Positions 1-11,190 are shown, counted from the stretch's first letter. The stretch is 64,000 nucleotides of DNA from Bacteroidota bacterium (GCA_016706595.1 JADJJH010000001.1:1-64000), one strand, 5' to 3'. Program-made: numbers and translations. Notes: generated by a model from the sequence alone, not told the origin.

Positions 1-314
1 AAAAGCATATTTGAAATATTCCAATAAAATTGGACAACCAACCATTACCTCGTCATTTTACTATATCCATTTTTAGCTTAGGCTAATAAATTATTTTGGC
101 AACAATTTAATGGAAGTTTAATGCTATAAAAATCACATTGATATTATTGGCTCATTGGAAATTTTACTGCTTTACTTTTGCCCTGAGTACATTGTAGTTA
201 CCTCATATGTATCGGCGGGGACCCTGAAATTATTTTTCAATCCGGTAGCTATTGAATCAATCTTCTTAAGAGCGAACCCCAAACTCCGCCACCTGTTACA
301 TCTTTACGCCTGTA
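1..314. other. No gene recognised
   Basis: This stretch lies downstream of the broken Y1 transposase. The short open frames here do not resemble any family I know. It may hold the 3' flank of the transposase unit, but I see no terminator or terminal repeat that I could defend. Confidence 0.4.
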
Positions 315-767
315 ATCCCCAGACATATTGCTCATTGAATTCAATTTCCTACCATGGGTATGCCTCTGTATTCATCTTGAAATGTTTTTCTGTTATGATG
401 TGCATGTTGATTTGCGATATAAGCAATCACTTCGTATCAATTTCCGATGGTTTTACTTCGGAGAAAGCGCCATACCCATCCTGCCAATAAAAATCATGAT
501 ATGCTTCCACCCTTAGCTTTATCCATTTAGATGAATGTGATTTTACTTCTTCTAATAATTTCATCAATGGTAATTTTTTAGATAATGCATAAAACATGAA
601 TATGGTCGGTGTAACCGCCAACTATAATTACATATATGGTACTCTAGTTTATTATATATTCCCCCCAGATAGTTGTGGTTCGGCTTCTATCGGTGGATGA
701 ATTATTTACTTTCTGTGTTTAGTACTGAATACGATGTGTACATAATTTTCACGAGTGATTGTCCCAT
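315..767 (-). pseudogene. REP-associated Y1 tyrosine transposase (IS200-like), frame-broken
   Basis: Reassembling the minus-strand frames gives a Y1 (HUH) single-strand transposase of about 150 residues, the usual length. A likely start at 767 reads MGQSLVKI. It is followed by a VFSTKHRK-like strand, the histidine-hydrophobic-histidine metal motif in TDHIHVL, then SKKLPLMKLLEEVKSHSSKW, WQDGYGAFS, the helix carrying the nucleophilic tyrosine (IAYIANQHAHH) and a QYVWG end. These are hallmarks of the Bacteroidota REP-associated family, which nicks single-stranded DNA at short hairpins. At least three frame changes (near 650, 600 and 427) break it. An array of palindromic repeats lies directly upstream (789-1046), which is the context expected for a RAYT and its REPs. 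The identity rests on joined frames, so exact ends are approximate, and the breaks may be sequence errors. Confidence 0.8.
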
Positions 768-788
768 AGTTTAGTGTTTTTTGTTGGG

Positions 789-1046
789 TAGTCGATGGAC
801 TACATCCATCGTTAGCTGATGCCGCCCCTTCAGGGCTTGTAGTCGATGGACTACGATCCATCGTTAGGATGACTTCGCCCCTTCAGGGCGGCCGATGGAC
901 TGCATCCATCGTTGGTTGATGCCGCCCCTTCAGGGCTTGTAGCCGATGGACTACATCCATGCGTTAGCTGATGCCGCCCCTTCAGGGCTGTGGCGGCCGA
1001 TAGGAGCTCCATCCATCGTTTAGCTGATGCCGCCCCCTCAGGGCTG
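789..1046. repeat. REP-like array, five copies of a ~51-bp palindromic unit
   Basis: Five tandem units begin near 789, 840, 890, 941 and 994. Each holds two small hairpins: CGATGGA-ctaca-TCCATCG, and GCCCC-ttca-GGGC. They are joined by a GTTAGCTGATGCC linker. Copies 2, 4 and 5 carry small indels or substitutions that spoil the first stem. The array is directly upstream of the Y1 transposase at 315-767 and is followed by a GGGGCTTAC tail. Such palindromic units are the known substrates of RAYT transposases; linking this array to that gene is an inference from adjacency. Confidence 0.8.
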
Positions 1047-1116
1047 GGTTAGGGGCTTACGCTGGCTATCATTTTTTAACCCATTAAATGCATTAAAGCC
1101 ATAATCGCGGTAGGCT

Positions 1117-2256
1117 TTACCTGCGGCGCGACTTACCCAGATCTTTTCCATGCTTGCGTATACTATCCATAGCTTGGTAAAGTTGAATTTGCTCGTGTGT
1201 GTCGTCAAATAAATTGTATTGGTAGCCCCATATACTTAGAGTATATGGCTGAAGCGGATGCCGATTAAACGAATTTAGAGACTGTTTTGTACAATTTTTC
1301 AAGAGAGCACTTACCTTTTCCATTGAGCACACATTGATCGAGTGAGGAAAAGCTAATATCGATTTTTGCATAGTGTAAGTATTGAAATCCAGGAGTATCG
1401 TATTTTAAAAAGTTGCATGAGGTAAGTTTGGCTTCGCTGCATAAATGATACGCTAACTTTTTCGGTCATGCCCACTAAAAATTCACGCAGGGCTTGGCAT
1501 CAATAGTTGTCTTGGTCGAAAGTTCGTTCGGTTGAAATTGATTTCCGTTCAGAATAGGTTCATAATGGGGGAGTTGTCGATCATTTGCTTTACCGCCATA
1601 TAAGGCCGCGATTTTCGCCCAAAACCTTGTTGGATCATTTCGCAGGGCATTTGTTGTAAAGTGCTAATTTTGTTGTATGCCCATGCCACTGTAATAATTG
1701 ATAAGTTTGTCGCTCACCACTCAGTTTTCTTTATTGATGAAGGAGCCAGGAAATGTTTTTCGCTACCTAAAGGAATTTCTTTTTGTCCGTTAGGTTTTTG
1801 CTTCTCCCGTACCTACTTTCGAACGGTTTTATTAGCCGAGGGGGAAATAAAATAGCAAGCCGGTTGCTTTTTAAATTTTTGACGCAGTTCGGTAGCCATT
1901 TATAACAACCAAAAAGCGTTCCCATGCCGCTGAGGTCGATATAAAATTCGTCAATAGAAGTTTCTTTTCATGCTAGGCATATCCTCGTGAATGATATCGG
2001 TAATCATGTTTGAGTAATGACTGTAAATACCGGTATCGCCGCGTACAATTATGGCTTCCGGACAAGAGGCGACGGCTCTCTAGGCATTGCCGAGGTGGAT
2101 ACCAAAGCTTCAGGCTTCGTAACTAGTTGAGGCCACAACGCCTCGGTCGCTGCTACCGCCAACTAACACGGGTTATCCGATAAGCTTAGGATTTGTGAGT
2201 CGTCCGACAGAAACAAAAAATGAGTCGAGGTCGATATGTACAATATTTCTTTCCAT
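1117..2256 (-). pseudogene. Y-family DNA polymerase (DNA polymerase IV-like), frame-broken
   Basis: Read across frame changes, the product begins MERNIVHIDLDSFFVSV, the metal-binding start of a Y-family lesion-bypass polymerase. It continues with a GGSSDRGVVASTSYEA segment (finger/palm) and an IVRGD...YSHYSN region, and ends NLFDDTHEQIQLYQAMDSI followed by RKHGKD, the usual DinB tail. The span of about 380 codons matches DNA polymerase IV. Several indels interrupt it, mainly between 1372 and 2200. It is divergent from the XRE-S24 regulator at 2319, an arrangement recalling umuD/umuC-type SOS cassettes. It could be DinB or a UmuC-like enzyme; the N- and C-termini fit DinB better. Whether the breaks are real cannot be decided here. 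Confidence 0.78.
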
Positions 2257-2302
2257 AGGGTATCGCTTTGTGGAGAATTAAATGTATAATGTTAGCATTA
2301 TT

Positions 2303-2322
2303 GCACTAAATATTTAGTATGC
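2303..2322. promoter_or_regulatory. Palindromic candidate operator between divergent regulator and polymerase
   Basis: The 14-bp sequence ACTAAATATTTAGT at 2305-2318 is a perfect palindrome, extended by matching GC ends at 2303 and 2322. It sits in the short gap between the polymerase start (2256, minus) and the XRE-S24 gene start (about 2319, plus). This is where a regulator would repress both genes. Binding is inferred from position and symmetry only. Confidence 0.45.
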
Positions 2323-3053
2323 ATAGAATACTAGTAATATCAAGCATTTGCGGCAACTTAAAATTGGTTCAAGATCAACTGGCCGAAACATTAGAGATTC
2401 CGCGACAGCGCGTATTGGCTCGTACGAAGAGGAGCGTTATGAGCCGCCGGTAGAAACGATGATTAATCTTTCAAATCTTTTTCAATATTGCCTATTGATG
2501 CTTTAACAAAATGCGATTGAAGAAATTTGATGCCGATTCGTTTATGGGCGTTGGTGAAAACCGATTGCTAGCTTCCGATGATGGTTGATAGGATAATAAC
2601 GATATATTGAAGTGGTTACCTTAAAGGCATCTGCCGGTTATTATGCGGGGTTTGCGACCCGAGATATATCGAAAAATTGCCCACCAGAATTTGCCGTTTC
2701 GTATTAGTGGTAAACATCGAGCTTTTCCCAATTCAGGGCGATTCTATGCCCCAATTAAAAACAGGAAGGTCGGTGATTGGGAAAATTGTTGAGCGATTAT
2801 CTGATGTTGTAAACGGGGACCACTGGTGTGTTGCTTACCAGACAAGGTGTGGTATATAAACGCATTTATAAAAAAGAAACCTACTTGAATTGCATTCAGA
2901 TAATACAACCACCAGCCTTATACAATTAAAGCCGCAATGAAGTAGTTGTTTCATGAAGTTTGTGTGTGCTTTGAAGCTATCTGATGACAAAGAGATACCC
3001 CAAGTTTAAGGCCATATTATCAGCAATTGCAAAAATTGCAACATGGTGAATGA
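2319..3053 (+). pseudogene. XRE-family HTH / S24 LexA-like peptidase regulator, frame-broken
   Basis: Combined frames give an N-terminal XRE helix-turn-helix (QDQLAETLEIPRQRV, then YEEERYEPPVETMINLSNLF) followed by a linker and an S24 domain. The S24 part contains FPIQGDSMPQLKTG at about 2728, where the serine of GDSM is the usual nucleophile of LexA/UmuD-type self-cleavage, followed by VIGKIVERLSDVVNG. The end appears to be QLQKLQHGE with a stop at 3051. Family knowledge: such proteins are SOS-responsive repressors that self-cleave with RecA or are controlled in a LexA-like way. At least four frame changes are needed, so the start and the exact linker are uncertain. It is divergent from the Y-family polymerase, which supports a damage-response role. 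Confidence 0.75.
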
Positions 3054-3434
3054 TTTGAGGAAGCAAATTCAATCATAAATTTAGTTCCAAGTTTTTATAT
3101 TTTAGGATGGTATGTCTTGGAGAATTGATTGCTACATACCTATGTTTTTTTGTCCTCTGCAAAAGGGAGCTGGTAGAGAGAACTATTAGGGAAAGTTCTG
3201 TAAATTGGCGGTTGAGGCAGGTTCGATAGCTATCTGTTTTGTGTTGGGGAGTGGGAGTTGAATTGAATATTGATTCCTGGCTTAACAATTTGTATGAGTG
3301 CCAGACTATTGATGGGGGATTGATATCTTGATACTTGATATGTTCTTGTCCGTAAACCGGAACCTTGGAGAACTTACTTTTAGAAATAGCAAGTTTAGCT
3401 TGAAGAGGGCTTCAGCCAAAAAACCAAATAACGA
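3054..3434. other. Intergenic, no gene recognised
   Basis: About 380 bases between the S24 regulator and the Calx-beta gene. A minus-strand open frame of about 70 codons exists, but its composition and lack of a family signature give no support for a gene. No terminator or promoter could be defended. Confidence 0.4.
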
Positions 3435-6400
3435 ATGAAAAAAATCTTCTAATCAATCATCTATTTTAAATAAAATCGTCAGACAAAAAAAATACATTTT
3501 CTGATTTTTGCTATCTTATGCTTGAGCCTAAATGGTTTTCGCAATCCGTAAGGATCGCCGATCCGGCAACTATCCTGAGTCAGTCGGGATGCAAACACTT
3601 ACAGAGACGTTGTCAGCTGCTGAGGCATTCGAAGTTACCGTGAATTGTCAGTCGTTTGATGGTTCGGTAATAGGAACAAGTGATTTGCCACCTTCCAAGT
3701 GGCCTGCTCAACTTCACCCCAGGGCAAACCACTAAAACAATTCAAGTTACTATTTTAAACGATTATCTTTATGAGGGCAAGAGTATTACTATGTGCAGTT
3801 AAGCAATGCGCAAAATGCGACAACGTCTCAGTCTATATCGATTAGCGTAAAATTTCGCCTATGCCTATATTGATAATGAAGATCCAAGCAATTAGTATAG
3901 CAGCACCGGCTAATGTATCTGAGTCTGCAGGTACACAATCCATTACAGTAACGCTATCGGCTGCACAAACCTATTCAGTTACTGTTAACTATCAATCTTT
4001 AAACGTTTCGGCGACAAGTGGAGTTGATTATACTAATACCAGCGGGACTTTAACCTTTGCCCGGCAGAAACTTCTAAGTTGATAGTTGTGCCAATCATCA
4101 ATGATTATCTTAACGAATATGCAGAATATTATATTGAAATGAGCAATGCGCAAAATTCAACGAATGCGTCGCCTATGTATATTAGCAACCAGTATGCATA
4201 CTGTTATATTGACGATGATGATCCATTTGTTGGTATGGTCATTACTTCTGTGCCAGCCTATATTGGTGAAACAGGAGGGACGCAAACCTTTACCGTAAAT
4301 CTTTCAGCTGCACAATCGTATTCAGTATCGGTAAATTATCAAACCATAAATTATTCGGCAAGTTGCTGGTCAGATTATACCCATACAAATGGTACATTAA
4401 TTTTTACACCCGGGCAAACAACTCAAGAATATTGTTGTTCCCATTTTGAATGATTACCTAAATGAATCCAAGAATTCTATTATGTTGAGTTAACCAACGC
4501 AAGTCCTACGAATATTCTTGAGTCAGGGGGGAATCAAGTATTTACCGTAACTCTGTCAACGCCACAAACTTATTCAGTATCTGTGAGCTACCAGACCTAT
4601 GATGCCTCTGCTACCGCAGGAAATGATTTTATTGGTCAAAGTGGAACATTGATATTCAATCCGGGACAAACAACCAAGACCATTTCTGTTCCCATGATAA
4701 ATGATTATCAGTTCGAGAATACAGAATATTATTATGTAGCAATTTCGAATGCACAGAATATATCAAATTCTCAATCCATAGTAATTTATACAGCGTCTTG
4801 TTATGCCTATATTGATGATGATGACCCACAGGTTAGTATAAATTATTATCCTGTTCCTTCGACCATTATTGAATCAAGTGGATCTCAAGTTTTTACGGTT
4901 ACCTTATCTTCAGCAACAACATACTCAGTATCTGTACAATATAATAGTTTCGATGGCTCGGCAATAGCTGGCAGCGACTATACAACTGTTAGTGGTACTT
5001 TGCTTTTTTGCCTGGGCAAACGTCGAAAACTATTTCTGTGCCTATAATCGACGATAACGCATTTGAATATTTGAGTAATATTATGTGAGTGTCACGAATG
5101 CATTGAATGTTAACAATAGTTTGCCTTTAAGTATTTCTGGCGCCTCTGCTTATGGTTATATTGATGATGACGATGTTACATTGAGTATCAGTAATCCTAT
5201 TCCGGCTACAGTAACAGAAGGTGTTGGCGTTTCGCAAGTTTATACAGTAACATTATCAGCTTCGCCAACTTTTCCAATCAGTGTTCAGTATCAAACTCAA
5301 CCGTCATCAGCTACGGCAGGAAGTGATTATACCTTGACTAGTGGCACTTTGTTATTTTCTCCAGGTGAATTGACAAAGACTATAACTGTTCCTATTATAA
5401 ATGATTTTCTGAACGAATGCCCTGAAAGCTAATATGTTGAATTGTCAAATGCGACCAATACGATTAATTCTAACCTATCACTATTATATCACCATATGCT
5501 ACCGGTAGTATTAACGATGATGACCCTTTTTTATCTATTGGTTTTCCAAACCCTACCAATGTTGTTGAGGTTCTCAGAGCTAGCCAAACCTATACAGTGA
5601 CGCTTTCAGCGCCACAAACTTATTCAGTTTCGGTAGCTTATATAACTTTGCCGATGGTTCAGCAATACAAGGGCGGATTATACTTCTATAAGTGATACCC
5701 TTGTTTTGCGGGTCCAAACTACAAGACTGATTACTATTCCCATTTTAAATGATTTCATGTATGAGTATTCTGAATTTTATTATTTAAATCTAAGTAGTGC
5801 ACAACATGCTGGAAATTAGTTTGCCAATGACCTTGTCAAACATTAACACATATGGGTATATCGATGATATTGACCCAACAATAAATGTTACTTTGGTTTC
5901 ACCAGATTCTATCACAGAATCTTCGTCAGGCATCCAATCATTTACAATTGCACTTTCAGCTCCACAAACTTATCCATTTCATTTTCTTACCAAACCAATG
6001 ATATAAGTGCAACAGCTGGAACAGAATACGTTGCGACTTCGGCACCTTAACCTTTGCTCCGGGTGAAACTACAAAAATTGTAACAGTTTCAATTTTGGAT
6101 GACTATATCAACGAATATGAAGAATATTATTATCTCAGTATTTCTAATGCGTTTCGTGCGGGTAATAGTTTACCGGTAGCAGTAGGTTCAGTTATTATGC
6201 CTATGCTATATAAAGATAATGATCCTGTTATAACTATTCTTCCTCCTACGCCGTTAGCCGTAAATGAGAATGCAGGTACACAACTCTTTACGGTAACACT
6301 TTCGTCACCACAAACCTATACAACTGCTGTTGATTATTTATTGTATAGTTCATCTGCTCAGGAAGGAACTGATTTTACATTTGGCACCTGTGCGCTTACG

Positions 6401-7424
6401 CTGACTTTTGGACCTGGGAGACCACGAAAGTGTTTTCTGCCTCAATTATTGATGATGGAATTTCGGAATTTACAAAGCTATTACGCCCAATTATCTAATC
6501 CGCGAAATGTAAATATGAATATGCCGATGAGTTTACTGAACTATTATGTTTATGCGGATATTTTAGATAATGATAATGCAGGTTGTGGGACTAACTTAGT
6601 GAGTAAACCTATTATATCGGGATCAACTTTATATTGTCCTAATACAACATTAAACTTATCTGTAGCGCCTGTAAACGGAGCTATTGGTTAGTGTGGAATG
6701 GCCCGAATGGATTTGTTGCAAGTGGTCAGAATATTACAATCGATAATGTAAATGCATCGCATTCAGGTGTATACACAGCCAGAGCATATCGAACAGGTGG
6801 CACCAGTTTGATTACCAGTGTGGGTGCTAATGTAAATATTTCGGTTTTGCCATGTGCATCAACAGTAAGTTTGAAAGCATACATCAAAGGGTTTTATGTT
6901 GATTCGGGTCGAATGACAACCGTATTGCTAAATCATAGTTTGTCGCCAAGTACAACGCTTACCGATTCAATTCAAGTTGAGCTCCATCAATCGAATGCAC
7001 CCTATGCAATGGTGGCAACGGCAAAAGTTGCGCTCAATACAAATGGTACTGCCATAGCAACTTTTAGTTCCATTGTAGGTTCGTATTATATTGTGATTAA
7101 ACATCCAACTACCGTGCAAACTTGGAGCTCAGTTCCGGTTACCTTAGGTGCATCGCCAACATCCTACGATTTTACCAATGCTGCAAGCAAAGCCTATGGT
7201 GATAATATGAAGAAGTTGAGCCGGGTAATTGGGCTATTTTTCGGGTGATATTTTACAAGATGAAAACATTGACCTACTCGATTTTCGGAACTCGATTTTC
7301 GTATTGCCACCTTTGATACTGTTATTTACCTTCAGATTTAAATGGAGATGGAAATACCGACTTGTTACATTCGCCTATCTTGGAAAATAATATTACTAAT
7401 TTTATTTACTCGAATCATCCGTAA
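3435..7424 (+). CDS. Calx-beta repeat surface protein with dockerin-like C-terminal module, frame-broken
   Basis: About nine Calx-beta repeats of roughly 113 residues follow a damaged signal peptide that begins near 3435. Each repeat has a TESxGxQxFTVTLSAPQTYSV strand, an SATAGSDYT turn, a GTLxFxPGxTTKTI strand, an INDxxxE segment and a YIDDDDP end. IDDDDP-like ends occur near 3868, 4205, 4808, 5159, 5512, 5857, 6209 and 6564. Repeats 3 and 4 are fused by a short deletion. Then come an Ig-like domain (WNGPNGFVASG) and a module beginning LKAYIKGFYVDSGRM. That module carries two EF-hand-like dockerin repeats (DILQDENIDLLD, and DLNGDGNTDLL) and ends NFIYSNHP. The same module ends the gene at 12682-14421. 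Calx-beta domains bind calcium and occur in adhesins, so a cell-surface role is likely. At least ten frame changes interrupt the gene. I treat it as one gene with sequence errors, but decay is possible. Confidence 0.7.
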
Positions 7425-7601
7425 TTTGAATAGGCTCTTTTAAAATTGGGAGGTTTGCTTTTGCTTATAATAAGCCAATTCAAATCATATAATTTTATAG
7501 TAATCTTACTTATGTAAAAAGTTATAACGATTTATTTTTCGTTTCATTTCTGGGCTTTTGCTATGCTGTTTTACATTAACGAAAACATGCCTTGCGTTGT
7601 T

Positions 7602-8485
7602 ATGAAAATTACCATACTCGGAAATAATTCGGCATTCCTGCTTATGGAAATATCCTACTTCGCAAGTAATTGAAATTCATGAGCAATTATTTTGATGGAT
7701 TGCGGTGAGGGTGCTCAAATGCGTATGCAACAATTTGGTATACAAGTGCTCGCATTAATCATAGTTTTATTAGTCATGCCCACGGCACCACTTTTATGGC
7801 TTGGTAGGGATTTGTTAGCAGTTTGGCTTTATTTGGAAGAGAAAAGGAATTATCTATTTATTGTCCTTGAAGTGAAAAAGATTTTGATGTCGCAGCTTCA
7901 ATGGAATCTTGGGTTTGACATTCGATTCACAATTTTATCGGATGCCGAGCACACTGTTTTAGTTGATGAAGAAAAGTATCAGGTAGTATGTTTTCCTGTA
8001 TATCATAGTGTGCCAACGCATGGATTTAAGTTTATTGAAAGAAACGTAAACGAGTTTTAGTTCCGCATCGACTTCGAGATTATGATATTCCAAAATATTT
8101 TTATAGTCGATTAACGGCAGGGGAAGATTATATTATGAAGGATGGTGAGCTTATAAAAAATGAGTGGGTAACTGAGCAGGACATCCAAATAAAATATATG
8201 CTTTTGTGCAGATACTAGGTATGCACCTGAAATTTGTGCAGATATCATGGATGTTGATTTGTTATCACGAATCTACTTATCTGCATGATCGTCAACACAA
8301 AGCCATTGAACGTTTACATGTACTGCTCAAGAAGCCGGCATGATAGCAAAGCAAGCCTCGGTGAAGCAATTATTATTGGGTCATTTTTCATCAGAGTATA
8401 GGATCTGCAAGCGTTTGTCGATGAAGCTTCCATTGAATTTGAAAATGTAGCACTGGCCATTGAAGGGAAAACGTTTGAAATTTAA
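7602..8485 (+). CDS. Ribonuclease Z, frame-broken
   Basis: From the start at 7602 the frames join as MKITILGNNSA, then DCGEGAQMRMQQFGI, a HAHGDHFYGL-like zinc motif near 7775, DAEHTVLVDEEKY, VYHSVPTHGFKF, PHRLRDYDIPK, CADTRYAPEI, a HESTY zinc ligand near 8270, and GHFSS near 8380, ending EGKTFEI. This is the metallo-beta-lactamase fold of tRNase Z, which removes tRNA 3' trailers. The length of about 294 codons is slightly short of the typical 300-310. At least six small indels break the frame, including inside the HxHxDH motif. Because every catalytic block is still present and in order, sequence error is the likelier cause. It converges with a minus-strand fragment that ends at 8603. Confidence 0.8.
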
Positions 8486-8602
8486 TTTTTTTGCTGTACT
8501 GCTTTTTTCCGCAGGAGAACAAGTTGAGGAGGTTTGAGAAATCCTTTATGCATAAGAGCCGAGTGATTTTCAACGAAAATGGCTATAGGTAGAAGGTACC
8601 AT

Positions 8603-8760
8603 TTAACCTTCTTCAACCTTGATTTCGAGTACTTCGGGCATCGTTAGTAGTAATTCTTCTGACTCGCAAGTTGAATCCCGTTGATTGAGGATCTCAAAGT
8701 CACCAAGTCGAAGAGATTTTCTAAGCTTTAGTTTGATTCAATTTTCTATAATTGTTTTAG
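8603..8760 (-). other. Unidentified C-terminal coding fragment
   Basis: An uninterrupted minus-strand stretch reads SLRLGDFEILNQRD, then EELLLTMPEVLEIKVEEG and a stop at 8603. It is bounded upstream by a stop in the same frame. It follows the L,D-transpeptidase and may be a separate small gene or the tail of one whose start is lost to indels. I do not recognise the family. Confidence 0.3.
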
Positions 8761-8765
8761 ATGCC

Positions 8766-9295
8766 TTATGGCAATATCAAATCGGACAAAGATGCTTTAC
8801 CCAACGATACAGTTCATCAACTTCGAAATCGGAAACAGCGATGCAGCCTAGTGTCCAATCGAATTTAAAATCCTTCTCTTGGTTTTTGCGATGATGATTT
8901 GGGAAGCCATGAATTTTAATTTCACCACCTGCACTTAATTCTTGTTGGGCTGCAAAACAGAGTCTGAATAATTTGGATATGAAATGCCTGAATTTTATGA
9001 TAGGAGCTATTACTATCTCTATCATGGGCAAAAATATAAACCTTCAGGTGTTTTTAAATCTCCTTCGAATTGTTTTTCGCCAATGGGCTCTAAGTCTAAC
9101 GAAATGATATATTTTTTCACCTTCTTATTTTCATGAAAAGTAATCATCTCTCGCTTTGCTTTATTTACCACTATGCTATCTATTAAATCATGAACTGAAA
9201 TGTTTCAGAAATAGTTGGCTCTCCAGATTTTCTTGTCGCATATTTGATTGAATTGTAAAAAGTAAAACAATAAGTAAAGTATAGCAATAATACAT
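8766..9295 (-). CDS. L,D-transpeptidase (YkuD) catalytic-domain protein, frame-broken
   Basis: The joined minus-strand frames start MYYCYTLLIVLLF, a single membrane anchor or uncleaved signal. They continue with NKAKREMITF, LEPIGEKQFEGDLKTPEG, EIKIHGFPN and DWTLGCIAVSDFEVDELYRW. The histidine of IHG and the cysteine of TLGCIA are the conserved pair of the YkuD domain. Enzymes of this family form 3-3 peptidoglycan cross-links or attach proteins to the wall, using cysteine as nucleophile. The length, about 176 codons, suits the short YafK-like branch. Two or three indels break the frame, near 9030, 9180 and the C-terminus. It lies downstream of the DCC-family gene on the same strand. Confidence 0.75.
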
Positions 9296-9391
9296 GGCTG
9301 AAATCTAAAATTTGTAATCACTATAAAAGTTGAGGAAAATTCCACTGCATTGTATTCGCCTTTTGATGAGCACGCCTTTTACGTAATATTT

Positions 9392-9785
9392 CTCACGAGT
9401 TAGTTTTTCGTTCAGTCTGTTTATCAGAATTTTTAAACTTTGTGTCTTGCATAAACCATTTGTATCGATTTTTGCTATGAATATATATCAGATGAAATCA
9501 CGGATCACTCGTGGAATAAATCAAAAGATATAAATATTTAGATGGCGCGGACAGGTATTTGCTAATTCGCAATGGCATCTGATTTAGGAATACAATACAC
9601 CTTCGTCTATAAATAAAATAGTGTTACCTATATCCGAATCACTTGCAAATTTTAGTAGGTGTACTTTAGGATTCCGATTGCAATGGTTCGTAGTCAAGTT
9701 GTTTGGTGTTTATCTCTTCGAATAATAAATCGCTACTTGCATTGCTTAATGCGCAGTCACCATCAAAGAAACTTATTTTACTCAC
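9392..9785 (-). CDS. DCC family thiol-disulfide oxidoreductase-like protein (DUF393), frame-broken
   Basis: A GTG at 9785 overlaps the dapA stop and opens MSKISFFDGDCALSNAS. Across frame changes the reading continues DYEPLQSES, then IGNTILFIDEGVLYS, KSDAIA, KYLSAPSKYLYLL, PRVIRDFIY and AKNRYKWF. This is the complete block order of the DCC family (DUF393), about 130 residues. The family name comes from a DxxCxxC motif. Here the second cysteine codon reads AGC (serine), giving DCALS; in this error-rich region that could be a base-call fault. Function is poorly known, with redox roles proposed from the thioredoxin-like motif. The four-base-scale overlap with dapA implies co-transcription. Confidence 0.65.
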
Positions 9786-10676
9786 CTAACGATTTTATGA
9801 AATGCTGAATTTTATTTTGTAAGGTAGACTTGCAGGTAAAAGTGGTAATCTTAATTCGTTTTCAATTAAACCAAATTCATGTAAAACGCATTTAACACCA
9901 GCCGGTTTCCTTCTTCAAAAGTAAATCGATACCATCTAATAATTTATATTGTAATTTTTGAGTATGCGTGAAAGCGTGTTTTAGTGAGCTGTTGATGAGT
10001 TCGCAAAATTCGGTAGGGAAACAATTTGCGGCGACTGAGATGACACCTTCAAACCAATGGCAATTTGTGCAATAGCTAAATTGTCGTCGCCATAGTAAGG
10101 TAAAATGCTTCCGGTTTATTTTTAACTAATTCCATGCATTGAGTTATACTTCCACTGGCTTCTTTCATGCCAATAATATGTTCGCATTCATTGGCAATTT
10201 CTAGTGTGGTACTTGCCAACATATTACTGCCTGTCCTTCCTGGCACATTATATAAAATGATAGGTTTTGGAGTATGTTTATTGAGTTCTTTATAATGAGC
10301 TATGATACCTTCTTGCGAAGGTTTATTATAGTATGGTGAAACGCTTAATATTGCATCAATTTTATCAAGCGGATACACTTCAAATTGTTTGATAATTTCA
10401 GCAGTATGATTTCCGCCTATTCCACCTCTCGGGTACGCGACCGTTATTTTTTTCGATAATATTAATTAATACATCTTGTTTTTCTGCGGCACTTAAGGTA
10501 GGGGTTTCGACGGTTGTTCCCAAGGCTACTAAATAATTTACACCTCGGTCAATTACATAGTCTACTAATTTTTCAAGCGCATTAAAATCAACACTTTTGT
10601 CGTGTTTGAATGGCGTGATTAATGCAACACCTGTTCCTTTATATGGATTTGCGATCTCGGTTGTAGTTAATTGTAT
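9778..10676 (-). CDS. 4-hydroxy-tetrahydrodipicolinate synthase, frame-broken
   Basis: Condenses pyruvate with aspartate semialdehyde in lysine/diaminopimelate synthesis. Joined minus-strand frames give YKGTGVALITPF, the GTTVETPTLS pyruvate-binding loop, an open run from 10378 to 10076 with SPYYNKPSQEG, YNVPGRTGSNM (catalytic tyrosine and substrate-binding arginine) and GMKEASG, whose lysine forms the Schiff base. It then reaches GLIENELRLPLLPAS and ends HFIKSLGE. The span of about 299 codons is normal. Breaks occur near 10430, 10080 and 9830. The start is unclear: the codon at 10676-10674 is ATA where ATG would be expected. DapA is usually essential, so the breaks are probably errors. It follows a DUF6913-like gene and precedes the DCC gene. 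Confidence 0.85.
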
Positions 10677-10689
10677 CGTTTATTTTTTA

Positions 10690-11190
10690 TTATTTTTCAA
10701 GGGATTCATTGGCCTCAATCGGAATTAATACATCTGAACAATGCTTAAAATGTTCGAGAAAAAGAGCCACTCTGCATTTAGCTTCAGAAACGTAGGATAA
10801 AATGAAGTTGTGGGCAATTCAGGGTATATAGATTTATAAGCAAATCGAATTTTTTGAAGCAAAGCGATCGGTTCGTGGGCTATGAGGTAATAGACTTGGC
10901 GTTCTAAATCGGCTGCATTAAATGAAGTAAAACCACATTATGATCACCTTCTTTTTATCGATATATATCAGCACTTCGCATTCATAACCTAATGATTCAA
11001 GTTTCGATTTATACTGATTGATGGTTTGTTGAGTTTCTGGACCTTCATAATATGCAGTAATGCCAATTCGATGAACTTGGGAAAATTCATATATTCATGA
11101 ATCGTTTTCGTTGGGTTGCAGCAGGGTAGTACTATCAGATGTTTTTATCGGAATAATACGTTCTTGTATTTTTTTTAGGAAGGACAATCA
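10690..11190 (-). CDS. DUF6913-like hypothetical protein, frame-broken
   Basis: Joined frames read RIGITAYYEGPETQQTINQY, then LESLGYECEVLIYIDKK, HFNAADL, PRTDRFASKN, a DLLINLYT-like strand, KCRVALFLEHFKHCSDVLIP and EANESLEK with a stop at 10690. The block order and length fit the DUF6913 family as I remember it, a Bacteroidota protein often found beside dapA; its function is unknown. No signal peptide or membrane segment is visible. Three or more indels break it. The family assignment comes from memory of the pattern and is moderately sure. Confidence 0.5.

Noticed and set aside
155..516. Plus-strand open frames of 111 and 62 codons
   Set aside because: They are shadows of the broken minus-strand transposase and its flank, with no family resemblance.
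780..1050. Possible CRISPR array
   Set aside because: The units are contiguous and carry internal hairpins without unique spacers; no cas genes are present. The REP/RAYT explanation fits better.
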